Below, in pieces: positions 36,853 to 47,700 of a stretch of DNA of 64,000 nt; within the stretch, counting starts at the first letter, position 1; every line of letters starts with the position of its first letter. The stretch lies in assembly GCF_001701025.1 (NCBI RefSeq), contig NZ_CP016793.1:3472001-3536000 (forward strand), given 5' to 3'. The notes below the pieces were generated by a model. The model did no database searches, was not told the origin of the DNA, and saw only the letters and a list, made by a program, of their open reading frames with translations. This stretch comes from Lentzea guizhouensis. Its GTDB lineage: Bacteria; Actinomycetota; Actinomycetes; Mycobacteriales; Pseudonocardiaceae. The position numbers and the translations under genes are program-made.

Positions 36853-37458
36853 ATGGCTCGTTACACGGGACCCGCGACGCGCATCTCGCGCCGCCTGAAG
36901 GTCGACCTCGTTGGTGGGGACCAGGCGTTCGAGCGCCGTCCGTACCCGCCCGGCCAGCACGGCCGCGGCCGGGTGAAGGAGTCCGAGTACCTGCTGCAGC
37001 TCCAGGAGAAGCAGAAGGCTCGGTACACCTACGGCGTGCTCGAGAAGCAGTTCGTCCGCTACTACAAGGAAGCGGTTCGTCGCCCGGGCAAGACCGGTGA
37101 GAACCTGCTCCAGATCCTCGAGGCCCGCCTCGACAACGTGGTGTACCGCGCGGGCCTCGCCCGCACGCGTCGCCAGGCTCGCCAGCTGGTCAGCCACGGG
37201 CACTTTCTGGTCAACGGCCACAAGGTGAACATCCCGAGCTACCAGGTGTCGAAGTTCGACATCATCGACGTGAAGCCGAAGTCGATGCCGACGCTGCCCT
37301 TCGAGGCCGCTCGCGCGTCGTTCGGTGACCGCCCGATCCCGGCTTGGCTGCAGGTCGTTCCCTCGAACCTGCGCATCCTCGTGCACCAGCTGCCCGAGCG
37401 CGCGCAGATCGACACGCCTGTCACCGAGCAGCTCATCGTCGAGCTCTACTCGAAGTGA
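36853..37458 (+). CDS. rpsD: 30S ribosomal protein S4
   Basis: The 201-aa protein begins MARYTGPATRISRRLKVDLV and has an S4 RNA-binding domain with ARTRRQARQLVSHGHFLVNG. It lacks the N-terminal zinc cysteines, so it is the C- form. A primary 16S-binding assembly protein. ATG with GGGGAGGAG upstream. Confidence 0.99.
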   Translation: MARYTGPATRISRRLKVDLVGGDQAFERRPYPPGQHGRGRVKESEYLLQLQEKQKARYTYGVLEKQFVRYYKEAVRRPGKTGENLLQILEARLDNVVYRAGLARTRRQARQLVSHGHFLVNGHKVNIPSYQVSKFDIIDVKPKSMPTLPFEAARASFGDRPIPAWLQVVPSNLRILVHQLPERAQIDTPVTEQLIVELYSK

Positions 37459-37606
37459 TCCTCTCTCGGTGGCTGTCCCACGTGGACGGTCACCGAGGTC
37501 GGGTCCCGCATCGGCGCGAAGGGTGTGCCGAGTGCGTTTGCCGGTCTCCGCACCGGCGTCGTGACGGCGTCAAATAGCGGGCGTCGTTGTAGAAAGGTTG
37601 AACCCA

Positions 37607-38665
37607 GTGCTGATTTCCCAGCGCCCCTCGCTCGGCGAGGAAGCGGTCTCCGAGACCCGTTCCCGGTTCGTCATCGAACCGCTGGAGCCGGGCTTCGGTT
37701 ACACGCTCGGCAACTCGATCCGCCGCACGCTGCTCTCGTCGATCCCCGGTGCTGCTGTCACGAGCATCCGCATCGACGGCGTGCTGCACGAGTTCACCAC
37801 GGTTCCCGGGGTGAAGGAGGACGTCACCGACGTCATCCTGAACCTGAAGGAGCTCGTCGTCTCGTCCGAGGAGGACGAGCCGGTGACCATGTACCTGCGC
37901 AAGCAGGGCCCCGGTGTGGTGACCGCGGGCGACATCGTGCCTCCGGCCGGTGTCACCGTGCACAACCCCGACCTGCACATCGCGACCCTGAACGGCAAGG
38001 GGAAGCTGGAGATCGAGCTCGTCGTCGAGCGCGGTCGCGGCTACGTCCCGGCTGTCCAGAACAAGCAGGCGGGCGCCGAGATCGGCCGCATCCCCGTCGA
38101 CTCGATCTACTCGCCGGTTCTCAAGGTGACGTACAAGGTCGAGGCGACGCGTGTTGAGCAGCGGACGGACTTCGACAAGCTGATCCTCGACGTGGAGACC
38201 AAGCCCTCGATCACCCCGAGGGACGCGGTCGCCTCCGCGGGCAAGACCCTGGTGGAGCTGTTCGGCCTCGCTCGCGAGCTGAACATCGACGCCGAGGGCA
38301 TCGAGATCGGCCCGTCGCCGGCCGAGGCCGACACCATCGCCGCGTTCGCGATGCCGATCGAGGACCTGGACCTCACGGTCCGGTCTTACAACTGCTTGAA
38401 GCGGGAAGGCATCCACACCGTCGGCGAGCTGGTTTCGCGCAGCGAAGCGGACCTGCTGGACATCCGCAACTTCGGTGCGAAGTCGATCGACGAGGTCAAG
38501 ATGAAGCTCGTCGGCCTCGGCCTCGCGCTGAAGGACTCGCCTCCTGGGTTCGACCCGTCCGCCGCCGCGTCGGACTACCACCCGTCCGACACGGGCTGGG
38601 GTGCCGGCGCTGGCCTGGACCCCCACGACGACGGCCAGGACTACGCGGAGACCGAGCAGCTCTGA
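37607..38665 (+). CDS. rpoA: RNA polymerase alpha subunit
   Basis: The 352-aa protein starts at GTG 37607 ([20 protein letters not shown]), with AGAAAGG upstream. [20 protein letters not shown] belongs to the assembly domain. The C-terminal domain (about residues 245-315) has [18 protein letters not shown] and [15 protein letters not shown] Pro/Asp/Gly-rich tail ending AETEQL follows, as in other actinobacteria. A TTG three codons upstream is in frame but less well placed. It shares the alpha operon with rpsM-K-D and rplQ. Confidence 0.99.
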   Translation: MLISQRPSLGEEAVSETRSRFVIEPLEPGFGYTLGNSIRRTLLSSIPGAAVTSIRIDGVLHEFTTVPGVKEDVTDVILNLKELVVSSEEDEPVTMYLRKQGPGVVTAGDIVPPAGVTVHNPDLHIATLNGKGKLEIELVVERGRGYVPAVQNKQAGAEIGRIPVDSIYSPVLKVTYKVEATRVEQRTDFDKLILDVETKPSITPRDAVASAGKTLVELFGLARELNIDAEGIEIGPSPAEADTIAAFAMPIEDLDLTVRSYNCLKREGIHTVGELVSRSEADLLDIRNFGAKSIDEVKMKLVGLGLALKDSPPGFDPSAAASDYHPSDTGWGAGAGLDPHDDGQDYAETEQL

Positions 38666-38716
38666 CGCTCTGATCTCAGAGCTAGAGGATCGCAACAGTT
38701 ACTACAGGAGCAAGCG

Positions 38717-39292
38717 ATGCCCACCCCTACCAAGGGCCCCCGGCTCGGTGGGTCTCCGGCGCACGAGCGGTTGCTGCTCGCCAACCTGGCGACGGCGCTG
38801 TTCCAGCACGGCCGGATCAAGACCACTGAGGCGAAGGCGAAGCGGCTGCGTCCGTACGCCGAGAAGATCATCAGCAAGGCGAAGGCCGGCGACCTGCACA
38901 ACCGCCGCGAGATCATGAAGCTGATCCGCGACAAGGACGTCGTGCACAAGCTGATCGCCGAGATCGGTCCGTTCTTCAGCGACCGTTCCGGTGGCTACAC
39001 CCGCATCACCAAGACGCTGGCGCGCAAGGGCGACAACGCCCCCATGGCCATCATCGAGCTGGTGCAGCAGAAGCTCGTCTCCACCGAGGCCGAGGCTGCG
39101 CGCAAGACCAAGTTCGCCAAGGACGAGAAGCCGGCCGAGACCGCCGTCGTCGACCAGGACGCTGACGCGCCCGAGTCCGCGACGAAGGACGCTGCCGACG
39201 AGCCCGCCGAGGGTGCTGTCGAGGTCGACGGCGAGCCGTCGGCCGAGGACGTCAAGGCGGAAGAGGCCAAGGACAAGAAGGACGAGTCCTGA
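38717..39292 (+). CDS. rplQ: 50S ribosomal protein L17 with acidic C-terminal tail
   Basis: The conserved L17 domain (about residues 1-125) begins [20 protein letters not shown] and has [20 protein letters not shown]. The last 65 residues are Ala/Glu/Asp/Lys-rich low complexity, ending KDKKDES. Such tails are usual in actinobacterial L17; function unknown. A hairpin separates it from truA. Confidence 0.98.
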   Translation: MPTPTKGPRLGGSPAHERLLLANLATALFQHGRIKTTEAKAKRLRPYAEKIISKAKAGDLHNRREIMKLIRDKDVVHKLIAEIGPFFSDRSGGYTRITKTLARKGDNAPMAIIELVQQKLVSTEAEAARKTKFAKDEKPAETAVVDQDADAPESATKDAADEPAEGAVEVDGEPSAEDVKAEEAKDKKDES

Positions 39293-39308
39293 GCGGTTCT
39301 CCTGCTGA

Positions 39309-39346
39309 CGAGCCCGCCGTTCCCGCTTCCGGGGGCGGCGGGCTCG
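39309..39346 (+). promoter_or_regulatory. 11-bp hairpin between rplQ and truA
   Basis: CGAGCCCGCCG (39309-39319) pairs perfectly with CGGCGGGCTCG (39336-39346), ending 5 bases before the truA GTG. It could terminate the alpha operon, and it also covers the space where the truA ribosome binding site should be, so it may limit TruA translation. Confidence 0.6.
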
Positions 39347-39351
39347 TTCGT

Positions 39352-40140
39352 GTGCGCCTCGACCTGGCCTACGACGGCACCGAGTTCTCCGGCTGGGCCC
39401 GCCAACCCTCCCGCCGCACCGTCTGCGGCGTCCTCGAGGACACCATGTCCATGGTGCTGCGCGAGGACGTCTCCCTGACCGTGGCCGGCCGCACCGACGC
39501 AGGCGTCCACGCCACCGGCCAGGTGGCCCACGTCGACCTGCCGTCGTCGGTGGACGTTCCCGCGCTGCCGAAGCGCTTGGCTCGAGCCCTTCCCACCGAC
39601 GTGCGGGTGTTCTCGGCGCGGGTGGTTCCTGCTGCCTTTGACGCGCGGTTTTCGGCGCTGCGGCGGCATTACGAGTACCGCGTCACCGATGCTGCCTTTG
39701 GTGCGCACCCGTTGCGGCGGCTGGACACGCTGGCTTGGCCGCGTGCTCTGGACGTTGCCGCGATGAATGCTGCGGCTGAGTTGTTGCTGGGGGAGCACGA
39801 CTTTTGCGCGTTTTGCAAGCGGCGTGAGGGGGCTACGACGATTCGCGAGCTTCAGCGGTTGTCGTTGTCGCGCGGCGATGACGGTGTGATCACGGCGTTT
39901 GTGTCCGCGGATGCCTTTTGCCACTCGATGGTTCGGTCGCTCATCGGGGCGTTGCTGGCTGTTGGGGAGGGGCGGAAGGGTGTGGAGTGGCCTGGGTCGT
40001 TGCTGTCGCTGCACGGGCGGGCCAGTGGGGTGACGGTGGCGCCGGCGCACGGGTTGTCGTTGGTGCGGGTGGATTTTCCGGGGGATGGGGAGTTGGGGGC
40101 TCGGGCTGAGGCGACGCGGCGGGTGCGGACGTTGTCGTAA
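39352..40140 (+). CDS. truA: tRNA pseudouridine(38-40) synthase TruA
   Basis: The 262-aa enzyme converts U38-U40 of the tRNA anticodon arm to pseudouridine. The catalytic Asp lies in [29 protein letters not shown] and RHYEYRV are also present, with [19 protein letters not shown] near the C-terminus. The GTG at 39352 is the only usual start in reach, but it has no good Shine-Dalgarno and sits directly after a hairpin. The reading frame is open back to the rplQ stop, so an unusual upstream start is possible. Confidence 0.95.
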   Translation: MRLDLAYDGTEFSGWARQPSRRTVCGVLEDTMSMVLREDVSLTVAGRTDAGVHATGQVAHVDLPSSVDVPALPKRLARALPTDVRVFSARVVPAAFDARFSALRRHYEYRVTDAAFGAHPLRRLDTLAWPRALDVAAMNAAAELLLGEHDFCAFCKRREGATTIRELQRLSLSRGDDGVITAFVSADAFCHSMVRSLIGALLAVGEGRKGVEWPGSLLSLHGRASGVTVAPAHGLSLVRVDFPGDGELGARAEATRRVRTLS

Positions 40141-40149
40141 GACGACGGG

Positions 40150-40192
40150 GCGCTTAGACGGCGCGATTTACCGATAGCGCCTAGACGGCGCG
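40150..40192. repeat. Direct repeat GCGC(T/C)TAGACGGCGCG, two copies
   Basis: Copies at 40150-40165 and 40177-40192 differ at one base and have a 27-bp period. The second is itself a palindrome (GCGCC-TAGAC-GGCGC). The core CTAGACGG also appears in the inverted repeat upstream of secY. Probably a dispersed REP-like element. Confidence 0.6.
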
Positions 40193-40417
40193 TTCAAACC
40201 GTGGTCGATCACCTTGAGTGCGTGGTTGAGCGGGCACTGGCCGAAATTTTTGGGTTCATCGCCGCTTCGCGATGCCGGTGGGTGTACCGCTGCCCGTCGC
40301 TGAAGGTTCAAAAGCCTCGCCTTCGGCTGCCCGCAGTGCCTTCAGCGGCAGCCTCGCGACCCCGCCCTCCATCCGCGTGTCCATCCCGCTGACCACCAGC
40401 GCCTGCCCAACAAGGGA

Positions 40418-40445
40418 GGAGCCCCCGGCTGTTACCGGGGGCTCC
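40418..40445 (-). terminator. Terminator of the subtilisin-like protease gene
   Basis: GGAGCCCCCGG (40418-40428) pairs perfectly with 40435-40445 around a 6-base loop, 24 bases beyond the protease stop on the minus strand. It may also stop transcription arriving from truA. Confidence 0.8.
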
Positions 40446-40468
40446 GAGGGGTGGAGAGAAGGCAGCGG

Positions 40469-42031
<1,563 letters not shown>

Positions 42032-42073
42032 AGCAGCGTGCTCCCTCGTCGCAGGGTCGTGCAGGTGCAACTT

Positions 42074-42103
42074 TTCCTAGTGGCGGGGAAGGATTTCGCA
42101 CAA
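42074..42103 (-). promoter_or_regulatory. Probable promoter of the secreted protease gene
   Basis: On the minus strand TTGTGC (42103-42098), an 18-bp spacer and TAGGAA (42079-42074) lie 43 bases upstream of the chosen ATG. Moderate match to the housekeeping consensus. Confidence 0.5.
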
Positions 42104-42369
42104 GAAGTTCTGCGGATTGAGACGCGATCGGCCATTCCACAGATTTCACGCGGATGTGAATGAGTTAGTGCGCCGGGTCTATGGACAGAACAATTCGCTC
42201 AGAACGGGTGAGCGATCCGGGACGGCGGCGAATGGAGTGCTACCGATAGGCCGTTTGTCTCCAGAGCACGCCGCAATGGCGGCCCTTTTCGGAACGCGTG
42301 AGAACGACAGCGCCCAAACGACAGCGCCCCCGAACGGTGATCCGTTCGGGGGCGCCGGTCGTCGTGTCC
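42104..42369. other. Divergent gap before the eccE-linked gene's 3' end
   Basis: A gap of just under 270 bases between the protease promoter and the stop of the eccE-linked gene. It is less GC-rich than the genes and carries only the terminator at 42324-42355. No gene seen. Confidence 0.5.
42324..42355 (-). terminator. Terminator of the eccE operon
   Basis: GCGCCCCCGAACGG (42324-42337) pairs perfectly with 42342-42355 around TGAT, 15 bases beyond the minus-strand stop at 42370. The sequence CAGCGCCC occurs again just before it. Confidence 0.88.
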
Positions 42370-43098
42370 TCAGTCGCCGCGGCGGACCGCTCCGAGGATC
42401 TGCTGTTCGGTGGGCGTCGTGTACAGGCGCAGGTGCGCCCACATGTCCTGGCCCATCGCGATGACCTGGTCGTCCTTCAGCTGGGTCAGCTGCTGGAACA
42501 TCTGCGGCCGCAACCGCCACATCTGCCCGGCGAGCTGCGCCTGGCCCATCGGGAGGCGCTGCAGCAGCACGAGGTCCGCGTTGTTCGCCGTCGACGAGGC
42601 CTGCGGGTGCAGGTACGGCAGCACGTACATCGTCGTCTGCCACGGCGCCCGCGGCGGGAAGAGCTCCTGCGGGACGTGGCCGCCGTCGTGGATCACCAGC
42701 AGCGGCATGTCCTCGGTCGGGCGCGGCAGGTCCGCCGGCGACAACCGGCGCAGCTGCACCAGCTGGGACGGGCGGCCGTCCGGGCCCTGGCCCGCCGCGC
42801 GCACGACCGGCTGCCAGGCCTGCGGGCGGCCGGTCGCGATGATGATCCACGCGCCGGTCGCCATGGCCCGCAACGCGATCTGCCGCGCCAGGTACAGCCC
42901 GCCGACCACGACCATGCGGGTCGGGGTCGGGCGCAGCACGGACACGGTGAGCGGCTCGCCCTTGACGCCCTGGCCGAGCATCATGCCGCCACGGTCACCG
43001 CTCGGGCTGACCAGGTCGAGCATGGTCGGCGACACCAGGAACTCCGGTGCCACCGCGCCGCGGCCGCGGGTGTCCAGCAGACGGGTCGACGTGCTCAT
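42370..43098 (-). CDS. Type VII secretion locus protein of unknown function, coupled to eccE
   Basis: A 242-aa protein I do not recognise as a named family. The ATG overlaps the eccE stop (ATGA), so it is made together with EccE. No signal peptide and no clear membrane helix. Two segments resemble a RecA/FtsK-type fold without a P-loop: RMVVVGGLYLARQIALRAM followed by the strand AWIIIATGRPQ, and MPLLVIHDGGHVPQE (Walker B-like). Later, ADLVLLQRLPMGQAQLAG is ATPase-like in texture. A degenerate ATPase-like partner of the secretion complex is a guess; membership of the locus is the firm part. Confidence 0.6.
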   Translation of the reverse strand: MSTSTRLLDTRGRGAVAPEFLVSPTMLDLVSPSGDRGGMMLGQGVKGEPLTVSVLRPTPTRMVVVGGLYLARQIALRAMATGAWIIIATGRPQAWQPVVRAAGQGPDGRPSQLVQLRRLSPADLPRPTEDMPLLVIHDGGHVPQELFPPRAPWQTTMYVLPYLHPQASSTANNADLVLLQRLPMGQAQLAGQMWRLRPQMFQQLTQLKDDQVIAMGQDMWAHLRLYTTPTEQQILGAVRRGD

Positions 43099-44456
43099 GC
43101 CACACCTCCCAGCGGCAGCGTCGCGGCGAGACCCGCGAGCTGCATGCCCCGCAACGGGGTCAGCGTGATGTCCAGCTTGTCGCTCAGCTTCGTCAGCTGG
43201 TCGTCGGCGCGGTCGAGCTCGCTCGGCGTGCGGGCGCTCACCCGCACCAGGCCGCGCAGCGAGACCTGACCGTCCTCACGCGACGGCGAGATCGACATCG
43301 CCAGCGTCGAGGACAGCGCGCGCACGCCGGTCAGCGCGTTCAGGTTGCCCTTGAGGCCCTTCGCCGGCCAGCCGGTGATCGCGTAGCTGGCGTGCCCGAC
43401 ACCACCCGCCGTGACACCGGACCACTTCTCCCGCAACGACACCGGGTTCGTGTTGCCGACCGCGGCGGTGAGCTCGGCTGAGGAGATCGCCGCGCGCAGC
43501 AGCTCGTCGGAGTCGAGCGGGCGGATGGTCACACCGGCGGACTCCAGCGCGTTGCGGACGCGGGACAGCGCACCGATCAACGCGCGGTGCGCACCGACGA
43601 CGCCGCCGCCGCGCTCGCGGATGGCCTCGCCGCACCGGCGCGGGTCCAGCCGGACCGTGATCCACGTGGTGCGCCTGGCTGCCGCGGGCAGCGGGCCGAG
43701 CACCTCCATGTACGAGCTGACGGCCGGGGAGTTCGGCGCGAGCGCCGCGCTGCCGGGGTAGCAGTGCCAGAGCACGGTGATCGCGTCCAGCACCACGCCG
43801 CGGTCCTCCAGGCACGGTGCGAGCGCTCCCAGGGGCAGCGACGGCGCCGAGCCGACCGCGGAGATCAGCGGCGGGGTCGGGTCGACCAGCAGGACCGCGG
43901 TCCACACGCCGTCGTGCCACGACAGCGCGAGCGGGCGGCGTTCGTGGTCGACGCCCTTCGCGATCACCAGGTCGGGGATCGCCAGGCGCAGCAACGCGAC
44001 GCGCGGGTCGTCGGGACCGAGCACCTGCATCTCGTCGTCACCGGGCTTGGACTCCTGCGGCGCGTCGCGGTTCGCGGTGCGGCTGTGCGAGCGGAAGTTG
44101 TACCGCAGCCGCACGCCGATCCACTGGGTCAGCCAGCGACCACGCGAACGGGTGAAGGCCAGGACCAGCGCGATCAGCAGCACGCCACCGGCGATCGACA
44201 CCGAGACGACGTTGAGGTTGTCGTTCGCGTCCTTGACCCCGACGAGCGTGAGCACGAGGAGTGCGATGGCGAGACCGACCTCGATCGTGACTACGTTCGA
44301 CACGGGCAAGGAGCCCAGGCTGACGCCGGCCGCTCTGCGCCGGACACGCCCGACGGGACGCGGAGGCGCAGGTGCCTGCTGGCCAGGACCCCCTGGGCCC
44401 TGCGGCCGTGCCATCCCGGGGTTCGGCCGGGGCGGATGTGGAGTGGTCACGGACAT
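43095..44456 (-). CDS. eccE: Type VII secretion protein EccE
   Basis: Starting at ATG 44456 (GAGGGGAAAGAG upstream) the protein is 453 aa. A Pro/Gly-rich N-terminus of about 45 residues is followed by two membrane helices at about 54-95 (VVTIEVGLAIALLVLTLVGV and VVSVSIAGGVLLIALVLAF). A large soluble domain comes next, with GVDHERRPLALSWHDGVWTAV. This matches EccE, a peripheral subunit of the membrane complex. Mycobacterial ESX-4 loci often lack eccE, but other actinobacteria have it. It is divergent from eccB across 117 bases. Confidence 0.85.
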   Translation of the reverse strand: MSVTTPHPPRPNPGMARPQGPGGPGQQAPAPPRPVGRVRRRAAGVSLGSLPVSNVVTIEVGLAIALLVLTLVGVKDANDNLNVVSVSIAGGVLLIALVLAFTRSRGRWLTQWIGVRLRYNFRSHSRTANRDAPQESKPGDDEMQVLGPDDPRVALLRLAIPDLVIAKGVDHERRPLALSWHDGVWTAVLLVDPTPPLISAVGSAPSLPLGALAPCLEDRGVVLDAITVLWHCYPGSAALAPNSPAVSSYMEVLGPLPAAARRTTWITVRLDPRRCGEAIRERGGGVVGAHRALIGALSRVRNALESAGVTIRPLDSDELLRAAISSAELTAAVGNTNPVSLREKWSGVTAGGVGHASYAITGWPAKGLKGNLNALTGVRALSSTLAMSISPSREDGQVSLRGLVRVSARTPSELDRADDQLTKLSDKLDITLTPLRGMQLAGLAATLPLGGVA

Positions 44457-44573
44457 CCGTTGTGGTCTCTTTCCCCTCGGTGGTCGGTGGGCTTGGCGAA
44501 CCGGCCCACGTAGCAACCTGCGTCCGGCTATCCTGCCGAACCGTACCGCGACTGGGAGAGCAGCGAGCCGAGA

Positions 44574-46205
44574 ATGGCATCAACACCCACCACCAAGTCA
44601 CAGGTCCAGGCCTACCAATTCGTCCTGCGGCGGATGCAGTCCGCTCTGGTCCGCAGAGACGCCGTGATGCTGCATGACCCCATGCGCAACCACTCCCGTG
44701 CGACATCGGTCGGTGTGATCCTCGGCATCGTCGGTCTGCTCGGCTTCCTGGTGTACGGGTTCTTCAAGCCCGCACCGCGCCTGGACAAGGAAACGCAGAT
44801 CGCCATCAGCAAGGAGACCGGGCAGGTCTACGTCGTCGACAACGCGTCGTCGACACCCGTGCTGGTGCCGATGACGAACCTCGCGTCCGCACGTCTGCTC
44901 TGGTACTCGAAGTCGAACCCGGACCAGGCGCAGAGCGGTGGCGGCGACGCACCCGGCGGCCAGGTCGGCGGAGCCTCGGGTGGTGCGGCCGGCGGCGAGC
45001 CCAAGCTCGTGAGCGAGGCCGCGCTGTCCAAGTACCCGCGCGGCCGCCTCACCGGCCTGCCGGACGCACCGGACGTGCTGCCGAAGCCGAACACCCGCAT
45101 CGACGCGCAGTGGTCGGTCTGCGACACCCTCGACCTGGACGCGTTCCGCAGCGACCAGTCCGCGAGCAACCAGATCAAGACCTCCGTGATCGCCGGCGTC
45201 AGCGGCGGCAACAGCGTGCTGGGCGACAACGCCGTGCTCGTGCAGCAGCGCACCGGCGCCAGGAAGGCGTACCTGATCTACAAGAAGCCCGAGGGCTTCA
45301 ACATCTCGTCGTCGACGGTCCGCGCCGAGGTCGACCTCAAGGACGACAAGGTCGTCAACGCGCTGAACCTGCGCAACAAGAAGCCGCGCGCGGTCAGCAC
45401 GGCGCTGCTCAACTCGATCCGCGAGGCCAACCCGCTGAAGGCGCCGGTCATCCCCAACCTGGGAAAGCCGGCCACCTACGTCACCGATGCCGACACTAAG
45501 GTGAACATCGGTGACGTCATCTCGGTCAGCCTGACCGGCACCCAGCGCTTCATGGTGGCGCTGGAGGACGGGTTCCAGGAGGTCGGCCAGACGGTCGGCG
45601 ACCTGCTGCGCTGGGCGTACGCGAACAACAAGAAGGCGACCGAGCTCTCCCCGAGCGCGGTCACGGAGAACCTCGAGCCGAAGAACAAGCTCGACCTCAC
45701 GCAGTACCCGGAGAAGACGCCGACCACGATCGAGGCGAACGCGAACAACGCGGTGCTGTGCCTGGGCTGGAAGGGCAAGGACTACGAGTCGCAGAACCGG
45801 ACCCAGCACGCGATCGACACCTCGGTCACCATCGGTTCGGTGCTGCCGGGCCCGAAGGACATGAGCCCGGTCGCGCTCGGCGCTCCCGGTGCGGCCGGCG
45901 AGATCATCGACCAGTTCCTGATGCTGCCCGGCAAGGCGGCGGTCGTGCGGGCGAGCCAGGGCACCGGTGACTTCGGCAGCGGACCCGTCCACATCGTGAC
46001 CGGTCGTGGCGTGCGCTACGGCGTTCCGGACGCGGGCACGGCGGCGGCGCTCGGGCTGGAGGGGACGTTCCCACCGGCGCCGAACGACATCCTCAACCTG
46101 TTGCCGCAGGGCCCGCAGCTCAACCGCGGCGACGCGAACCGCAGCTATGACGCGATCCCCGCGATCAAGGGTCAGATCAAGGATCCGGCGCAGCAGCAGA
46201 AGTGA
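44574..46205 (+). CDS. eccB: Type VII secretion protein EccB
   Basis: The 543-aa protein begins MASTPTTKSQVQAYQFVLRR and continues RRDAVMLHDPMRNHSRATSV, the EccB N-terminal signature. One membrane helix follows at about 45-65 (VGVILGIVGLLGFLVYGFF) and then a large extracytoplasmic repeat domain. The C-terminus contains GVRYGVPDAGTAAALGL and LLPQGPQLNRGDANRS. A -10-like TATCCT lies at 44529-44534 in the gap shared with eccE; its -35 is poor. The stop overlaps a GTG, but the next gene has a better start 75 bases on. Confidence 0.95.
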   Translation: MASTPTTKSQVQAYQFVLRRMQSALVRRDAVMLHDPMRNHSRATSVGVILGIVGLLGFLVYGFFKPAPRLDKETQIAISKETGQVYVVDNASSTPVLVPMTNLASARLLWYSKSNPDQAQSGGGDAPGGQVGGASGGAAGGEPKLVSEAALSKYPRGRLTGLPDAPDVLPKPNTRIDAQWSVCDTLDLDAFRSDQSASNQIKTSVIAGVSGGNSVLGDNAVLVQQRTGARKAYLIYKKPEGFNISSSTVRAEVDLKDDKVVNALNLRNKKPRAVSTALLNSIREANPLKAPVIPNLGKPATYVTDADTKVNIGDVISVSLTGTQRFMVALEDGFQEVGQTVGDLLRWAYANNKKATELSPSAVTENLEPKNKLDLTQYPEKTPTTIEANANNAVLCLGWKGKDYESQNRTQHAIDTSVTIGSVLPGPKDMSPVALGAPGAAGEIIDQFLMLPGKAAVVRASQGTGDFGSGPVHIVTGRGVRYGVPDAGTAAALGLEGTFPPAPNDILNLLPQGPQLNRGDANRSYDAIPAIKGQIKDPAQQQK

Positions 46206-46279
46206 CGGGAACCGTTTCGGGTGCACCGCAGTCGTACGGGGTGCACCCGAGATGGCAACCGTTGGTGGAGGGACAGTCC

Positions 46280-46597
46280 GTGGCCGGTCGCATCACCGTC
46301 AACCCCGAGTGGCTGGAGAAGTACGCCGACCGGATCGACGGCACGACCGACGACCTGCGGCGCGTGCGGGACGCCATGAAGGTGTCGCCGCTGCGGCCCG
46401 AGTCGTTCGGTGAGATCGGCAGGACCCTGGGCACCGCCCAGGGCTACGCGCGGGCGGCCGAGCTGCTGAACTCGCAGCTCGCCCGTGCCTGCGACACCCT
46501 CGACGCGGCGGCCAAGGGGCTGCACGCTGTGGCGCAGCACCACGGGTACAACGAGGAAGAGGCCGAGCACGGCCTCAAGAAGGCCGATCGCAGGTAG
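46280..46597 (+). CDS. EspC-like type VII secretion substrate candidate
   Basis: I start at GTG 46280 because GGAGGGA lies 6 nt upstream; the protein is 105 aa (MAGRITVNPEWLEKYADRID). It is helical, of WXG100/EspC size, with FGEIGRTLGTAQGY in the middle. Near the C-terminus HGYNEEEAEHGLK holds a YxxxE motif, the type VII secretion signal form. The layout resembles ESX-associated EspC-family substrates. A longer reading from GTG 46202, overlapping the eccB stop, adds 26 residues unlike the family. Confidence 0.7.
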   Translation: MAGRITVNPEWLEKYADRIDGTTDDLRRVRDAMKVSPLRPESFGEIGRTLGTAQGYARAAELLNSQLARACDTLDAAAKGLHAVAQHHGYNEEEAEHGLKKADRR

Positions 46598-46606
46598 GGG
46601 AGCTCG

Positions 46607-47676
46607 ATGGTGGCCGTGGACGGCAGGCAGATCGCGGCCGAGGTGGGGCCAGAGCTCGACTTCCTCTCGCGGGTGAGCCGCAAGCTGGGTGTGGTCGACC
46701 TCGTCCACGAGTTCTTCGACCCGCTCGTCGGTGACTGGAACGACCTGCGCGAGGAAGCCGAACGCTGGCGCAAGGCGGCCAAGGTGACCGAGGCGGTCAC
46801 CTCGCACGTCGCCGGCCCGCTCGGCGGTGTCGACGCGGCGTGGCAGGGCAAGGACGCCGACGCGTTCCTGGAGCACATGCGCAAGGTCGGGCTCGCCGGC
46901 GGTGACATGGCCGACGCCATGAACGCCATGGCCGACGCCCTCGACGAGACCGCGGACGCCGTGCGCGACATCGTGCAGGACATGGCCCACGTGCTGGCCG
47001 ACGCCGCGGACTCGGTGTCCGGCACGGCGTCGCTGCCGCTGGAGGGCGACAACCGGGCCCGAGCGCACATCGAGGACCTCAAGGACCCGGTGCGCGAGCT
47101 GTTCGAGTCCGGGCGGCAGGTGCTGGAGGCGTTTCTCAAGCTGTGCGACGGGGTTTCCGGCGCGGAGGGCGACTTCGGCGCGGTGCGGATGGAACACCGC
47201 TACCCCGAGCAGAACTGGACCTACGCCGCGCCTGCCAAGCCCGCGGTGGTCGCGCCGGAACCGGCCGGGGCGTCCGCGACGGCGGCTGCGGGCACTGCTG
47301 CGGGCGTCGGTGGCGGTGCTGTCGGCGGTGGAGGCAGTGGCGTCGGCGGCGTCGGTGTGTTGGCGGTGTCGGTGCGCCGGCCGCGGCTCAGCAGATGCAG
47401 TTCGGTGGGGCCACCGGCGTCAGTGAGACGCTGCCGCCCGCCGAGCGGGGTGCCGGGGCGCAACCGGCTGCCGCGGCCGCTGGTGGCCGTTCTGGGGGCG
47501 CTCCCGGCGGTGGGGCGATGATGGGCGGCATGGCACCGATGATGGGCGCCATGGGCGGTGGCGGGCAGCAGGGCGGCGACAAGGAGCACAAGCCGAAGCA
47601 ACGGCTCAGCGGCTCGATCGACGACCTGCTCGGCAAACCGAAGAAGGCGGCGCCGAAGGTGATCGGCGAGGACTGA
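46607..47676 (+). CDS. WXG-motif type VII secretion-associated protein, frameshifted
   Basis: The first frame (46607 to about 47360) encodes a helical domain with a WXG motif (GVDAAWQGKDADAFLEHM, about residues 72-90). Long amphipathic helices and an Ala/Gly-rich linker follow. That frame runs to a stop at 47519-47521 with Arg/Pro-rich, non-family sequence. The other frame resumes the low-complexity and C-terminal pattern: GGVGAPAAAQQMQFGG, MMGGMAPMMGAMGGGG and finally LSGSIDDLLGKPKKAAPK before TGA 47674-47676. Insertion of a single G near 47360 joins them into a protein of about 356 aa. It is probably a substrate or chaperone for the neighbouring secretion system. Confidence 0.65.
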
Positions 47677-47700
47677 CCCCCGCACCACCGGCATCAAGCC

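Larger units (their letters stand above)
40141..40468 (+). other. Gap between truA and the convergent protease gene (no gene seen)
   Basis: About 330 bases. They contain two direct copies of a 16-bp repeat (40150-40192), a 9-bp inverted repeat CGCTGAAGG (40298-40306 with 40339-40347) and the terminator at 40418-40445. No credible gene. Confidence 0.6.

Noticed and set aside
47345..47370. Programmed ribosomal frameshift in the WXG gene
   Set aside because: No slippery heptamer or downstream structure seen; a missing base is simpler.
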